From contig NZ_CP151951.1 of assembly GCF_038592985.1 (NCBI RefSeq), forward strand, positions 1,603,001 to 1,667,000: a stretch of DNA of 64,000 nt, given 5' to 3'. The stretch is from Paenibacillus sp. FSL R10-2782 (GTDB lineage Bacteria > Bacillota > Bacilli > Paenibacillales > Paenibacillaceae). The notes below the pieces were generated by a model, which searched no databases, was not told where the DNA came from, and worked only from the letters and a program-made list of their open reading frames with translations. A program made the position numbers and the translations under genes. Shown here piece after piece: positions 15,232-24,239 of the stretch. Each line of letters starts with the position of its first letter. Position 1 is the first letter of the stretch.

Positions 15232-17193
15232 ATGCGGCATCTATCTATAGATATCGAGACCTACAGCAGCGTGAACATTAAGAAAGCAGGGCTGTACAAG
15301 TATGTTCAATCCCCGGATTTTCAAATTCTTCTGTTCGCCTACTCATGGGACGGTGTGCCCGTCCAAATTGTTGATCTGGCCCAAGGAGAATCGTTGCCAA
15401 TGGAAGTTATTCACGGCTTGTATGATCCTCAGGTCATCAAGCACGCATACAACGCCGCTTTCGAATGGTACTGCATCAATAGCGTAATGCAATCACCAAT
15501 CGAGCAATGGCGCTGTACTCAGATCCATGGCCTGTATTGTGGCTTCCCTGCTGGGCTTGGCAAAGTGGGCGAGGCGTTAGGGCTGCCCCAAGATAAGAAG
15601 AAAATGGGTGTAGGTGGTGCTTTGATTCGAACGTTCTGTGTCCCAACGAAGCCGTCTAAATCAAATGGAGGACGTACCCGGACGCTGCCGCACCATGAGC
15701 CGGAGAAGTGGCAACTGTTCAAAGATTACTGCGTGGGTGATGTTGTAGCAGAAATGGAAATCCTTCGTAGACTATCCGTATTCCCTGTGCCGGATCAAGA
15801 GTGGCAGCTTTGGCAGCTTGACCAGCGCATCAACGTTCGCGGTATCGCTTGTGATCGTGAGCTTGTTGAGGGGGCCCTGGCTGTAGATAGCCAGATTACT
15901 GCGGCGTTGATGCAAGAAGCCATACAGCTCAGTGGGCTAGACAATCCGAAGTCTGTACAGCAACTCAAAAAATGGCTGTCGGAAGAGATCGGGGAGGAAA
16001 TCGAGGACCTGCGCAAAGACACCGTTTCGGGCTTGATAAAGGAAGTAGAGGAAGGCAGGGCCAAGCGTGTGCTTCAGATTCGCCGGGAACTCAGTAAGAC
16101 AAGCGTTAAGAAGTACCAGGCTATGCAGACAGTAGCCTGTGAGGATAACCGAGTGCGTGGGCTGCTTCAGTTCTACGGAGCGAATCGGACAGGGCGCTGG
16201 GCAGGCCGACTGGTCCAGGTGCATAACCTGACCAAGAACAAAATGGCTCTGGAGCTACTGAAGTTTGCAAGGCAGCTTGTCCGCGAGAAGCGGGTGGACA
16301 TGCTCAAGTTTATGTACGGTAATGTGCCGGATACTCTCTCGCAGCTTATCCGAACCGCTTTTATCGCTCCAAGCGGGAAAATGCTTCATGTAGCGGACTT
16401 TAGCGCAATTGAGGCCCGAGTTATTGCCTGGCTGGCAGGCGAGCAGTGGAGGCAAGACGTGTTTGCCACGCATGGCAAGATATATGAAGCTTCAGCATCG
16501 GCTATGTTCGGTGTGCCGCTGGAAGACGTGAGCGGTGATCTGAGGCAAAAGGGCAAGGTGTCCGAGTTGGCGCTAGGGTATCAAGGCGCAGCTGGTGCCT
16601 TAATCAGCATGGGGGCTTTGGATATGGGCCTGAAAGAGTCAGAACTTCCGGAGATCGTGACTCGCTGGCGTAATGCAAATCGCCGGATTGTGGACCTTTG
16701 GTACAGTTTCGAACGGGCGGCAATTGAGGTCATGGAGACCGGACAGCCTGTGGGTGTTCGCGGCGTCATCTTCGCACGTGAGAGCCATCACGCTAACGGC
16801 TTGGACTTTTTCACGATCCAGCTACCGAGTGGTCGTAAGCTCTACTACGTAGCGCCGCGCTTGGCTCAAAACGACTTCGGCAAGCAGGCCCTGCATTACA
16901 TGGGGCCGGACCAGAAAACAGGTAAATGGACGCTAATCAGTACCTATGGCGGGAAACTGGTGGAGAACGTTGTCCAGGCCATAGCGCGGGACTGCCTGGC
17001 GGTGGCTTTGGTGAAAGTTGAGTATGCCGGGTATGAAACTGTGCTGCATGTGCATGACGAAATCGGGATCGAGTCGGACCGGACGGAGGATCTGGAGAAC
17101 GTACTGGCTTTGATGGCTGAGCCTGTGTCGTGGGCTCCGGGCCTTTCTTTGAAAGCAGCTGGGTTCACCACAGAATTCTATATGAAGGATTAG
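15232..17193 (+). CDS. phage DNA polymerase, family A, with exonuclease domain
   Basis: 653 residues. An N-terminal DnaQ-like 3'-5' exonuclease (SIDIET, Asp7 and Glu9) is followed by a PolA palm/fingers: motif A DFSAIEARVIAWLAGE, motif B RQKGKVSELALGYQGAAGAL, motif C VLHVHDEI. This architecture matches replicative polymerases of many temperate Gram-positive phages. ATG follows GAAAGGAGAAGCT. It is the core enzyme of the replication module. Confidence 0.93.
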   Translation: MRHLSIDIETYSSVNIKKAGLYKYVQSPDFQILLFAYSWDGVPVQIVDLAQGESLPMEVIHGLYDPQVIKHAYNAAFEWYCINSVMQSPIEQWRCTQIHGLYCGFPAGLGKVGEALGLPQDKKKMGVGGALIRTFCVPTKPSKSNGGRTRTLPHHEPEKWQLFKDYCVGDVVAEMEILRRLSVFPVPDQEWQLWQLDQRINVRGIACDRELVEGALAVDSQITAALMQEAIQLSGLDNPKSVQQLKKWLSEEIGEEIEDLRKDTVSGLIKEVEEGRAKRVLQIRRELSKTSVKKYQAMQTVACEDNRVRGLLQFYGANRTGRWAGRLVQVHNLTKNKMALELLKFARQLVREKRVDMLKFMYGNVPDTLSQLIRTAFIAPSGKMLHVADFSAIEARVIAWLAGEQWRQDVFATHGKIYEASASAMFGVPLEDVSGDLRQKGKVSELALGYQGAAGALISMGALDMGLKESELPEIVTRWRNANRRIVDLWYSFERAAIEVMETGQPVGVRGVIFARESHHANGLDFFTIQLPSGRKLYYVAPRLAQNDFGKQALHYMGPDQKTGKWTLISTYGGKLVENVVQAIARDCLAVALVKVEYAGYETVLHVHDEIGIESDRTEDLENVLALMAEPVSWAPGLSLKAAGFTTEFYMKD

Positions 17194-17204
17194 AGGTGGG
17201 CGTT

Positions 17205-18584
17205 GTGAAAGAGACTCAGCTCGTTGCTGCGACCTTAATAACGCTGTTGAAGAAAGAGGGCTTCACGATACAGCGCTATGACAGTGTGACGACCAGCAGC
17301 ATTTATCTGAAGCTAGATTACGGTGTCTGCCATAGCATCCGAATCGGAGACCACAAAGGTAAACGGCAGTACAAATACCGCTATAACGTGGATATTGGCC
17401 GGAAGCAGATTAACCGACACAAGACTGCCGAGGGGTGGCCGCGCTGGTACTATCCAGAAACTGAACTGCGTGCGCTAGTTCGGGACATAGGCCGTGAGCG
17501 TCAACAGCATCAGAAATATGGCACTGAAAACTATTGGGCCTTGCTGGCGCAGCGTAAATTTGAAAACAGTGGCGCAAAGGGCTTCTGGAGAAACGCCTAT
17601 CTTGTGAATGAGGCTAATATGGAGGGAATAGACGTGGACTATGAAATAAACCAAAAAGCGCGAGACGCGCTGAACCGACTTACTAGCTTGCCGGGTATGC
17701 AGGCTATCAAGGAGCAAGTAGATGAAATGGTCCACTTCTCGCGGATAGCCGCGCTACGGAAAAAGCACAGGTTGAAAACTCAAATTCAATCTAATCATAT
17801 GATTTTCACAGGGAATCCGGGAACGGGTAAGACGACAGCTGCTCGTTTGATCGGCGAAGCCTTTGCAGAAATCGGTTTGCTTAAGCGCCAATCTGATGAA
17901 ATTCCTTTCGTGGAGATTAATCAGTCTACTATTGTGGACTCGCTGGTTGGTGCTTCTGAAAAGAAGGTAGCTTCAAAATTCAAGGCGGCTCAAGGTGGCG
18001 TGCTGTTTATCGACGAAGCGTACGCCTTCATCGGAAAGTCAGAACACCGATCCGATGAAAAGGTTATAGCTACAATGGTGCAACACATTGAGGATATGCG
18101 TGATGAGGTGGTTGTTATTGCAGCTGGTTATCCAAAGAACATGCAGGAGTTTCTGTCTTTCAACCCTGGTTTGGCCTCTCGCTTTCCTACAACGATTCAT
18201 TTTCCTGATTATGCTGTTCCTGAACTTGTCCGGATAGCGCAGCAGATGTTACTGGATCAGCAATATCAAGCCGGGGCTGATTACTTGGATGCTTTGGCAA
18301 GCGCGATGTGGGTCGAGAAGAGTAAGCCGAATTTTGGGAATGCTCGTACAGTACGGAACCACGTAGAGCGATCTATCCGCAAGCAAGCTATGCGAGTTTC
18401 GCAGCTTCCTAACCCTTCACGGAAGGATCTGGCTACGCTGACCGCGAGAGACCTGATTCACTCCGCGGACGGGCTCCGGGACGCCGAACAAGAGGCACTA
18501 CAACGAATAATTAAAGATGCTCAATGGAGATTATTTGAATTGGATTTAAAGACGATTACCCATACCAACAAAGTGGGAGAGTAG
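17205..18584 (+). CDS. CbbX/SpoVK-type AAA ATPase with novel N-terminal domain
   Basis: 459 residues from the GTG that follows GAGGTGG. The C-terminal part is a CbbX/CfqX-type AAA+ ATPase: Walker A GNPGTGKTTAARLIG, Walker B GVLFIDEAYAFIG, then NPGLASRFPTTIHF (arginine finger region) and an AAA lid. The N-terminal ~150 residues (ITLLKKEGFTIQRYDS...WPRWYYPETELRAL) are not recognised. CbbX proteins remodel rubisco and SpoVK acts in sporulation; here, between polymerase and primase/helicase genes, it may serve as a helicase loader or remodeller. That role is inference. Confidence 0.82.
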   Translation: MKETQLVAATLITLLKKEGFTIQRYDSVTTSSIYLKLDYGVCHSIRIGDHKGKRQYKYRYNVDIGRKQINRHKTAEGWPRWYYPETELRALVRDIGRERQQHQKYGTENYWALLAQRKFENSGAKGFWRNAYLVNEANMEGIDVDYEINQKARDALNRLTSLPGMQAIKEQVDEMVHFSRIAALRKKHRLKTQIQSNHMIFTGNPGTGKTTAARLIGEAFAEIGLLKRQSDEIPFVEINQSTIVDSLVGASEKKVASKFKAAQGGVLFIDEAYAFIGKSEHRSDEKVIATMVQHIEDMRDEVVVIAAGYPKNMQEFLSFNPGLASRFPTTIHFPDYAVPELVRIAQQMLLDQQYQAGADYLDALASAMWVEKSKPNFGNARTVRNHVERSIRKQAMRVSQLPNPSRKDLATLTARDLIHSADGLRDAEQEALQRIIKDAQWRLFELDLKTITHTNKVGE

Positions 18585-18601
18585 ATCAGGAGGCAAGCGT
18601 C

Positions 18602-20995
18602 ATGCAATTTGACAGACAACTAACGATATCAAGCGCCGGCAATCGAGACAGCACGAACTGGCAGCCGCAGGTGATTTACTGGTCTGAACTGGTAGAGCGC
18701 TTACGGACGGCGGTTCGAGGGACGGAGACGCTGGCAGAGTACCTTCAGATGCCGAAGTCTAAACAGGATCAATTGAAAGATGTTGGGGGCTTTGTCGGGG
18801 GTCATCTGTCAGGCGGTCGCCGGAAGGCAAATGCTGTAACGGGCCGTGATGTGCTGACGCTTGATCTCGATAATATCCCTGCCGGTGGTACATCGGACAT
18901 TTTGCGCCGTGTGGAAGCGCTAGGCTGTGCCTATGCAGTCTACTCCACACGGAAGCATGAAGAGGCCAAGCCACGGCTACGGGTCGTGGTTCCGCTGGAC
19001 CGGACGGCCACGGCTGATGAATACGAGCCTCTTGCCCGGAAGTTGGCTGAGATTATCGGCATTTCATTCTGTGACCCTACCACGTTTCAAGCGAACCGGC
19101 TTATGTACTGGCCAAGCTGTAGTTCTGACAGCCAGTACGTGAACACCTACGGGGACAAACCCTTTCTGTCAGCGGATGGCACGCTGGGTATGTATGCAGA
19201 CTGGCGAAATGTATCTTCCTGGCCGCAGGTGCCTGGCACGAATCAAACCCATGTCCGCCTGGCTGCCAAGCAGGGGGACCCTACCGATAAGCCTGGCATC
19301 GTGGGTGCATTTTGCCGGATCTACGATGTGCCGGCAGCCATTGAAGCCTTCTTACCGGGGATTTATATTCCGGTGGATGACGGCAGCGGACGACTAACCT
19401 ATATAGGTGGCTCCACGACAGGAGGTGCCATCGTTTATGATGACGGTCAATTCTTGTATAGCCATCATGCTACAGACCCTACAGGTGGACGGCTGGTGAA
19501 TGCCTTCGACCTGGTCCGGCTGCACAAGTTTGGCGATCAGGACGACGAAGCGAAGCCTGGAACGCCGACGAATAAGCTTCCAAGCTATACGGCCATGACG
19601 GATTTTGCTATGCGTCAGGATGCTGTGGGCTCATTGCTCATGCAGGAGCGGCACCAGAAAGCGGCTGCTGCTTTCACTGAAACGCCTTTAGCGCCTGATG
19701 GTGATGTGGATTGGATGAAGCGCTTGGAGTTCAACAGTAACGGCGTGTACCTGAAGACCGTCGATAACGTACTGATCGTACTGGAACATGACCCAGCACT
19801 GAAGGATAAGATTGCTTTTGATGAATTTGCTAATAGGGGGTTGGTGCTTGGGGCACTCCCTTGGGATTCGAGACAAGAGCGGCGCCCGTGGGCCAGTTCC
19901 GATGATGCGGGGATTTATCACTACGTTGAAAAGGTGTATGGCATTGCGGTAGACGCCAAAATTAATAACGCCCTGACCTTGATCAGCCATAAGCGCAGAT
20001 TCAACGATGTAAGGCGATACTTGGAAGGCTTGTCTTGGGACGGTGTATCCCGGCTGGATACGCTTTTTACGGACTATCTGGGCGCAGAAGACAGCGTCTA
20101 TACACGGGCAGTCTCGCGAAAATCCTTCACGGCTGCCGTAGCTAGAGCTATGGTGCCAGGCATCAAATGGGACTATATGCCAATTTTGGCCGGGCCGCAG
20201 GGTCTTGGAAAATCCACTTTTTTACGTCTAATGGGCAAGGACTGGTATTCCGACAGCTTGACCACCTTCGAGGGCAAGGACGCCATGGAGCTAATCCAGG
20301 GCATTTGGCTCAATGAAGTTGGGGAGCTGACGGGTATGAGTAAGTCGGAGAGCAACGCCGTGAAGCAGTTTCTTAGCCGAACGGAGGACATCTACCGGGA
20401 AGCCTACGGTAAACGTACAATGCCTTATCCGCGTCGATGCGTATTCTTCGGGACCACCAATGATAGCGAGTTCCTTAGGGATCGGACAGGAAATCGGCGC
20501 TTCTGGCCTATTGATGTAGGCGTGCTGAAACCTGTGAAGAGCGTGTTTCATGATCTGGAGGGTGAAGTAGATCAGATATACGCTGAAGCCTTCGTGCGCT
20601 GGCAACTGGGAGAGCCGCTATATTTATCGGGCGATGTTGAGGATATGGCAAAGCTGCACCAGGAGGCGCACAGAGAGAGCAACGCTAAAGAAGGATTCAT
20701 CCAGGCTTTTGTAGATCGGCCTGTGCCCGAGGATTGGCTGAAGCGTGATATACCAACGAGACTTATTTACTGGTCCGGCGAGTTCGGGAAGCCCCATGAA
20801 GGCGAGGGAGGCCCCCGAGACCGCATATGTGCCGCAGAGGTTTGGTGTGAGTGCTTCCGATCGGACATTAAGTTTATGAAGCAAGCCGACACAAGAGAAA
20901 TTAACGGGATACTATCAGGCATGGCTGGTTGGGAAGAGTATCGAGGGCGGTTCGGCCCATACGAGACCCAGCGAGGATTCCGCCGAAAAGTGTGA
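18602..20995 (+). CDS. VapE-type primase/helicase
   Basis: 797 residues. The N-terminal part looks like an archaeo-eukaryotic primase/prim-pol domain (DVLTLDLDNI, residues 84-92; STRKHE; KPRLRVVVPL). The C-terminal half is a virulence-associated E family superfamily 3-like helicase with Walker A GPQGLGKST near residue 531 and GIWLNEVGEL. Such proteins unwind and prime at phage and SaPI origins. It ends directly before a repeat cluster that looks like the origin. Confidence 0.87.
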   Translation: MQFDRQLTISSAGNRDSTNWQPQVIYWSELVERLRTAVRGTETLAEYLQMPKSKQDQLKDVGGFVGGHLSGGRRKANAVTGRDVLTLDLDNIPAGGTSDILRRVEALGCAYAVYSTRKHEEAKPRLRVVVPLDRTATADEYEPLARKLAEIIGISFCDPTTFQANRLMYWPSCSSDSQYVNTYGDKPFLSADGTLGMYADWRNVSSWPQVPGTNQTHVRLAAKQGDPTDKPGIVGAFCRIYDVPAAIEAFLPGIYIPVDDGSGRLTYIGGSTTGGAIVYDDGQFLYSHHATDPTGGRLVNAFDLVRLHKFGDQDDEAKPGTPTNKLPSYTAMTDFAMRQDAVGSLLMQERHQKAAAAFTETPLAPDGDVDWMKRLEFNSNGVYLKTVDNVLIVLEHDPALKDKIAFDEFANRGLVLGALPWDSRQERRPWASSDDAGIYHYVEKVYGIAVDAKINNALTLISHKRRFNDVRRYLEGLSWDGVSRLDTLFTDYLGAEDSVYTRAVSRKSFTAAVARAMVPGIKWDYMPILAGPQGLGKSTFLRLMGKDWYSDSLTTFEGKDAMELIQGIWLNEVGELTGMSKSESNAVKQFLSRTEDIYREAYGKRTMPYPRRCVFFGTTNDSEFLRDRTGNRRFWPIDVGVLKPVKSVFHDLEGEVDQIYAEAFVRWQLGEPLYLSGDVEDMAKLHQEAHRESNAKEGFIQAFVDRPVPEDWLKRDIPTRLIYWSGEFGKPHEGEGGPRDRICAAEVWCECFRSDIKFMKQADTREINGILSGMAGWEEYRGRFGPYETQRGFRRKV

Positions 20996-21000
20996 TGACA

Positions 21001-21260
21001 TGTTGACACTTAAATTGTTGACACCTAACCAACTGTCAACAACGCATGCGTGACAGATTTTCAAGTGTCAACATGACTGTCAACATGACTGTCAACAACC
21101 AAAACCTTTGCTATATATACATTTATTATACTTTGTTGACACTGTTGACAGTTATCTAGTTAAAGATAAAAAACAAATAGATTATAGAGATTATAGAAAA
21201 TATATAACGCCTGGCGCACCTGATTTATAAAAAGTTACGCACGTACAGGTGCGCGCATAT
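21001..21260. other. candidate phage replication origin: GTTGACA repeats and AT-rich region
   Basis: The 289-bp gap between helicase and nuclease genes holds eight exact copies of the heptamer GTTGACA: direct at 21002, 21017, 21135 and 21144, inverted at 21034, 21066, 21078 and 21090. The last three inverted copies repeat every 12 bp (TGTCAACATGAC). Very AT-rich stretches follow (21110-21132 and 21151-21208). A 9-bp inverted repeat GCGCACCTG/CAGGTGCGC (21214-21254) precedes the next gene. Iterons beside an AT-rich stretch and a replicative helicase gene are typical of phage origins. Confidence 0.6.
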
Positions 21261-21284
21261 ATCACACACAAGGAGTGCTGTCAA

Positions 21285-21557
21285 GTGCTTGAGAGTAAAA
21301 TTGAAGCTTATCTACGCCAGAGGGTTAAAGACCTCGGAGGCATTGCCTATAAATTCACGTCACCGGGTAATTCAGGGGTGCCTGACAGATTGGTGCTACT
21401 ACCTGGAAATCGAACAGTGTTTGTGGAGCTGAAGGCTCCAGGGAAAAAAACCACGAAGTTACAACTGGCTCAACACCGACGGATACAAGCGCTTGGGCAT
21501 GACGTCCGAGTGATCGACAGCAGAGAGCAGGTGGATGCATGGCTACAGGAACTTTGA
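21285..21557 (+). CDS. VRR-NUC nuclease
   Basis: 90 residues, a stand-alone VRR-NUC domain. Catalytic residues are visible as GNSGVPDRLVLLPG and TVFVELKAPGKK (PD...ExK type), followed by the QLAQHRRIQALGHDV helix. Stand-alone copies cut branched DNA. The GTG at 21285 follows AAGGAG by 9 bp; an upstream ATG at 21249 has none. It overlaps the helicase gene by 19 bp, and the two usually occur together in Gram-positive phages. Confidence 0.88.
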   Translation: MLESKIEAYLRQRVKDLGGIAYKFTSPGNSGVPDRLVLLPGNRTVFVELKAPGKKTTKLQLAQHRRIQALGHDVRVIDSREQVDAWLQEL

Positions 21558-22927
21558 TAGAGCGTAAGCGCTTTGTGCCCCATGATTATCAGAGGTACTG
21601 CATAAACAGAGTTCTGACGGATGACGCCCTTGGTCTTCTGCTGGATCTAGGGCTAGGGAAGACAGTAATAACCCTGACAGCCGTTAATGACCTAAAGTAC
21701 AACCGGTTCACTGTCAGTAGGACGTTAGTCATCGCCCCGAAGAAAGTAGCTGAAGCTACATGGGGCAACGAGGCAGCCAAGTGGGAGCACTTAAAGCATC
21801 TGCGGATTATCACAGTGCTTGGGACAGCGCAGCAGCGAATTAGGGCGCTGAACACGCCCGGGGATATATGGGTCATCAACCGGGACAATGCAGCTTGGCT
21901 GGTGGATTATTACCGGAATGCCTGGCCGTTTGACATGGTGGTGCTGGATGAACTGTCGAGCTTCAAGAATCATCAAGCCAAGCGGTTCAAAGTGCTATCT
22001 TGGGTGAGACCCCATATCAAACGGATCGTCGGACTGACAGGAACACCGGCACCGAATGGACTGCTTGATCTTTGGGCTCAGATGTTTCTGCTGGATCGGG
22101 GGCAGCGGCTGGAAAAAAACATTACCGGATACCGTACGAAGTATTTCGAGAGGAACTATAACGGCCATGGATACACAGCCAAGCCTGGAGCCGATGACGT
22201 GATTCAGCGTAAGATTGCCGATCTATGCATCAGCATGAAGGCTGAGGATTATCTGGAATTACCTGATTGCGTGACCAACGTCATTCCCGTAGTGCTGGAT
22301 GCCAAAGCGACCAAGCAATACAAGCAGATGGAAAAGGAGCTGCTGCTGGAGATCGAAGGGGCAGAGATTACAGCAACCAGTGCAGCCGTGCTATCAGGTA
22401 AGCTGCTACAGCTTTGCAATGGAGCCCTGTACGACGAAGCCCGTCAGGTACATGAGATTCATGACAACAAGATCGAAGCGTTCATGGAGTTGGTCGAACA
22501 GCTTAACGGAAAAGCAGCTTTGGTATTCTATAACTTCCAGCATGACCGTAATCGGATTCTGAAGGCATTGAGCAAGACCAGCCTGCGAGTCCGGGAGCTG
22601 AAGACGCCACAGGATCAACTGGACTGGAATGCAGGTAAGGTAGATATTTTGTTAGCGCACCCAGCCAGCGCAGCTTATGGGCTTAACCTGCAGGATGGGG
22701 GGAATCATGTTGTGTGGTTTGGATTGAACTGGAGTCTGGAGCTGTATCAGCAAGCGAATGGTCGTCTGCATCGCCAGGGCCAGAAACAGAAAGTCATCCT
22801 GCATCATTTGGTCGTGCAGGGGGGAGCTGACGAGGACGTCATGGCTGCGCTTGAGGGTAAAGCGGCTACACAGGACAAGTTACTGGAGGCGCTAAAAGCC
22901 AGAATTGAGAGGGTGAAAGGTTCATGA
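21539..22927 (+). CDS. SNF2-family DNA helicase
   Basis: 462 residues with superfamily 2 motifs: HDYQRYCI (Q-like), LGLGKTVITL (I), VLDELSSFKN (II, DEx-S), GLTGTPAPNG (III), YNFQHDRNRIL (IV) and QQANGRLHRQGQKQ (VI). Such phage SNF2 proteins probably translocate on dsDNA during replication or recombination. It is translationally linked to the VRR-NUC gene upstream and the regulator gene downstream (ATGA). Confidence 0.9.
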   Translation: MATGTLIERKRFVPHDYQRYCINRVLTDDALGLLLDLGLGKTVITLTAVNDLKYNRFTVSRTLVIAPKKVAEATWGNEAAKWEHLKHLRIITVLGTAQQRIRALNTPGDIWVINRDNAAWLVDYYRNAWPFDMVVLDELSSFKNHQAKRFKVLSWVRPHIKRIVGLTGTPAPNGLLDLWAQMFLLDRGQRLEKNITGYRTKYFERNYNGHGYTAKPGADDVIQRKIADLCISMKAEDYLELPDCVTNVIPVVLDAKATKQYKQMEKELLLEIEGAEITATSAAVLSGKLLQLCNGALYDEARQVHEIHDNKIEAFMELVEQLNGKAALVFYNFQHDRNRILKALSKTSLRVRELKTPQDQLDWNAGKVDILLAHPASAAYGLNLQDGGNHVVWFGLNWSLELYQQANGRLHRQGQKQKVILHHLVVQGGADEDVMAALEGKAATQDKLLEALKARIERVKGS

Positions 22928-23436
22928 ATAAACAGGAGATTGCACGTATTGCTGCTGAGACTGCACTAGAATTTTATAAAAAGGAGCAGGAACGGCAAAA
23001 TAAACTTAAAAGAGATCGACGGCTGAGAAACACGAAGATGCTACTTCGCAATTATCGCAAATTTAAAATCCATTGTGGTTCTAATGTGCAAGAGCTTGAA
23101 GAGTTAAAGGACCCTGACTCTTTCGAGTATCTGGACACCGATGATCTGGCAATCGAAGCGATTATAAAAAATAAAGAGCGTACAGCAGCTATGGTGAGGT
23201 ACATTGACCGGATGCTTGAAATCTATCAGATCCTGTCTGAAAAATCGAAGCCGGAAGATCTGAGACGATTCAAAATCATTTATGATTTATACATTGCAGA
23301 CGATGAAAAAAACGTTGAAGAGCTTAGTGAATGTCACAAAATCAATAAAAGATCAATCTATCGGGACATTAACAAAGCCTGCGAAGCCTTATCCAGCTTG
23401 CTTTTTGGGGTGGATGGGATGAGATTGATCAGTTAA
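22924..23436 (+). CDS. ArpU/RinA-like late transcription regulator
   Basis: 170 residues. A basic coiled N-terminal half (KKEQERQNKLKRDRRLRNTK) and a C-terminal sigma-4-like helix-turn-helix (LSECHKINKRSIYRDINKACEAL) give the layout of ArpU/RinA-type activators, which turn on phage late operons. It is the last gene of the early operon and lies upstream of the packaging genes, the usual place. Its binding site was not identified; TTGACC at 23452 lacks a matching -10. Confidence 0.75.
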   Translation: MNKQEIARIAAETALEFYKKEQERQNKLKRDRRLRNTKMLLRNYRKFKIHCGSNVQELEELKDPDSFEYLDTDDLAIEAIIKNKERTAAMVRYIDRMLEIYQILSEKSKPEDLRRFKIIYDLYIADDEKNVEELSECHKINKRSIYRDINKACEALSSLLFGVDGMRLIS

Positions 23437-23526
23437 ATAGTGTGTCACTAATTGACCATTTACGGAGTCATTTTGAAAATGCTAATATGGTAGTGTGCAA
23501 AAATTATAAATCGAGCTAATTATAAG

Positions 23527-23554
23527 GAGTCCTTCATTGTGAAGGGCTCTTTTT
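23527..23554 (+). terminator. early operon terminator
   Basis: GAGTCCTTCA-TTG-TGAAGGGCTC (10 bp, one T-G pair) then TTTTT, 90 bp after the ArpU-like gene. Confidence 0.85.
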
Positions 23555-23605
23555 ACGTTTCAATTTCGCTGAAAACGGGAAGACAAGAATCAAGGAGGGA
23601 TAATC

Positions 23606-23761
23606 ATGAGCCAAAGCACAAAGAACCTGAGCAAAGAGCTGTCCAAGCGTGAGGGTGTAGAGACGATTACCGTGGAGCCGTACCAGGAGATCAGAATCAC
23701 AGTAGGCCAGCAAGAGAAGCTGTTCACTGGCCCAGCCGTGATCTTAGTCAATCAAGACTAG
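23606..23761 (+). CDS. small phage protein, BC1881-like
   Basis: 51 residues (MSQSTKNLSKELSKREG..., ending GPAVILVNQD). The LSKELSKREGVETI...VEPY pattern resembles the small BC1881 family of Bacillus phages; function unknown. The ATG follows AAGGAGGGATAATC. Its stop codon overlaps that of the convergent KTSC gene (CTAG at 23758-23761). Confidence 0.65.
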   Translation: MSQSTKNLSKELSKREGVETITVEPYQEIRITVGQQEKLFTGPAVILVNQD

Positions 23762-23970
23762 AGCTTGCGGTAGCTGTAGCCGCCCTTTTTGATATGAGCG
23801 TCGAAATACTTCCCATGCGAGCCTGCGGATAGGAGTCCAGTGTATTCGCTTTGTGGTACATTGGCATAAGCATATTCGCCGCCGTGGTTGAATCTGACGT
23901 AGAGCGTAGATGTGTTTTCATCATAGGCTACAGCGTCAAGATTCGAAGATGTTACAGGTACCCAGTTCAC
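23758..23970 (-). CDS. KTSC-domain protein
   Basis: 70 residues spanning one KTSC domain: VTSSNLDAVAYDENTSTLYV, FNHGGEYAYANVP, LLSAGSHGKYFDAHIK. The domain is also found at the C-terminus of some lysyl-tRNA synthetases and in phages; its activity is unknown. The GTG start follows AAAGGA by 9 nt; the frame also runs upstream to 24072, but that part overlaps a better gene. Confidence 0.75.
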   Translation of the reverse strand: MNWVPVTSSNLDAVAYDENTSTLYVRFNHGGEYAYANVPQSEYTGLLSAGSHGKYFDAHIKKGGYSYRKL

Positions 23971-24010
23971 ATAAACACATCCTTTCAGGGAGTGAGAGTT
24001 GATTGCGTTT

Positions 24011-24145
24011 TTAAGGGCGATACTCGGTCTCGTGACATTTTGGACACGGTGGAAGCGTGTCTGTGTGGTCATCGAGAGTTACACTAGTTCTGCAATTGGT
24101 ACAGGTGTAAGTACCCTTGCCTGGTTTTTCTCCTGTTGTAGACAT
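24011..24145 (-). CDS. tiny zinc-ribbon protein
   Basis: 44 residues: a TYTCTNC knuckle and a CPKC knuckle 20 residues later (MSTTGEKPGKGTYTCTNC start). Too short for most gene finders but with an excellent ribosome site (AAAGGAGGTG). Similar short zinc ribbons are common in Bacillales. It probably shares a transcript with the KTSC gene downstream, opposite to the phage operons. Confidence 0.7.
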   Translation of the reverse strand: MSTTGEKPGKGTYTCTNCRTSVTLDDHTDTLPPCPKCHETEYRP

Positions 24146-24172
24146 ACTAAACACCTCCTTTCATCCTAGTTC

Positions 24173-24226
24173 TTTCGACACTGAAAGAGGAAATTCCTTC
24201 CTATGTGTCGAATTATTGTGTCGAAA
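24173..24226. promoter_or_regulatory. GTGTCGAA repeats between divergent genes
   Basis: TTTCGACAC (24173-24181) faces GTGTCGAA at 24205-24212 and again at 24218-24226 (13-bp period). Three copies in the 94-bp gap between the zinc-ribbon and Cse60-like genes suggest a regulator binding site. Confidence 0.4.
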
Positions 24227-24239
24227 GGAGGTGTTTGCT

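Noticed and set aside
21001..21150. CRISPR array or promoter cluster in the GTTGACA region
   Set aside because: Repeats are 7 bp, in both orientations and irregularly spaced, so not CRISPR; no matching -10 elements for most copies.
23452..23488. late promoter TTGACC...TAATAT behind the ArpU-like gene
   Set aside because: Spacing of about 25 bp is too long for SigA; an activator-dependent promoter cannot be excluded but is not supported.
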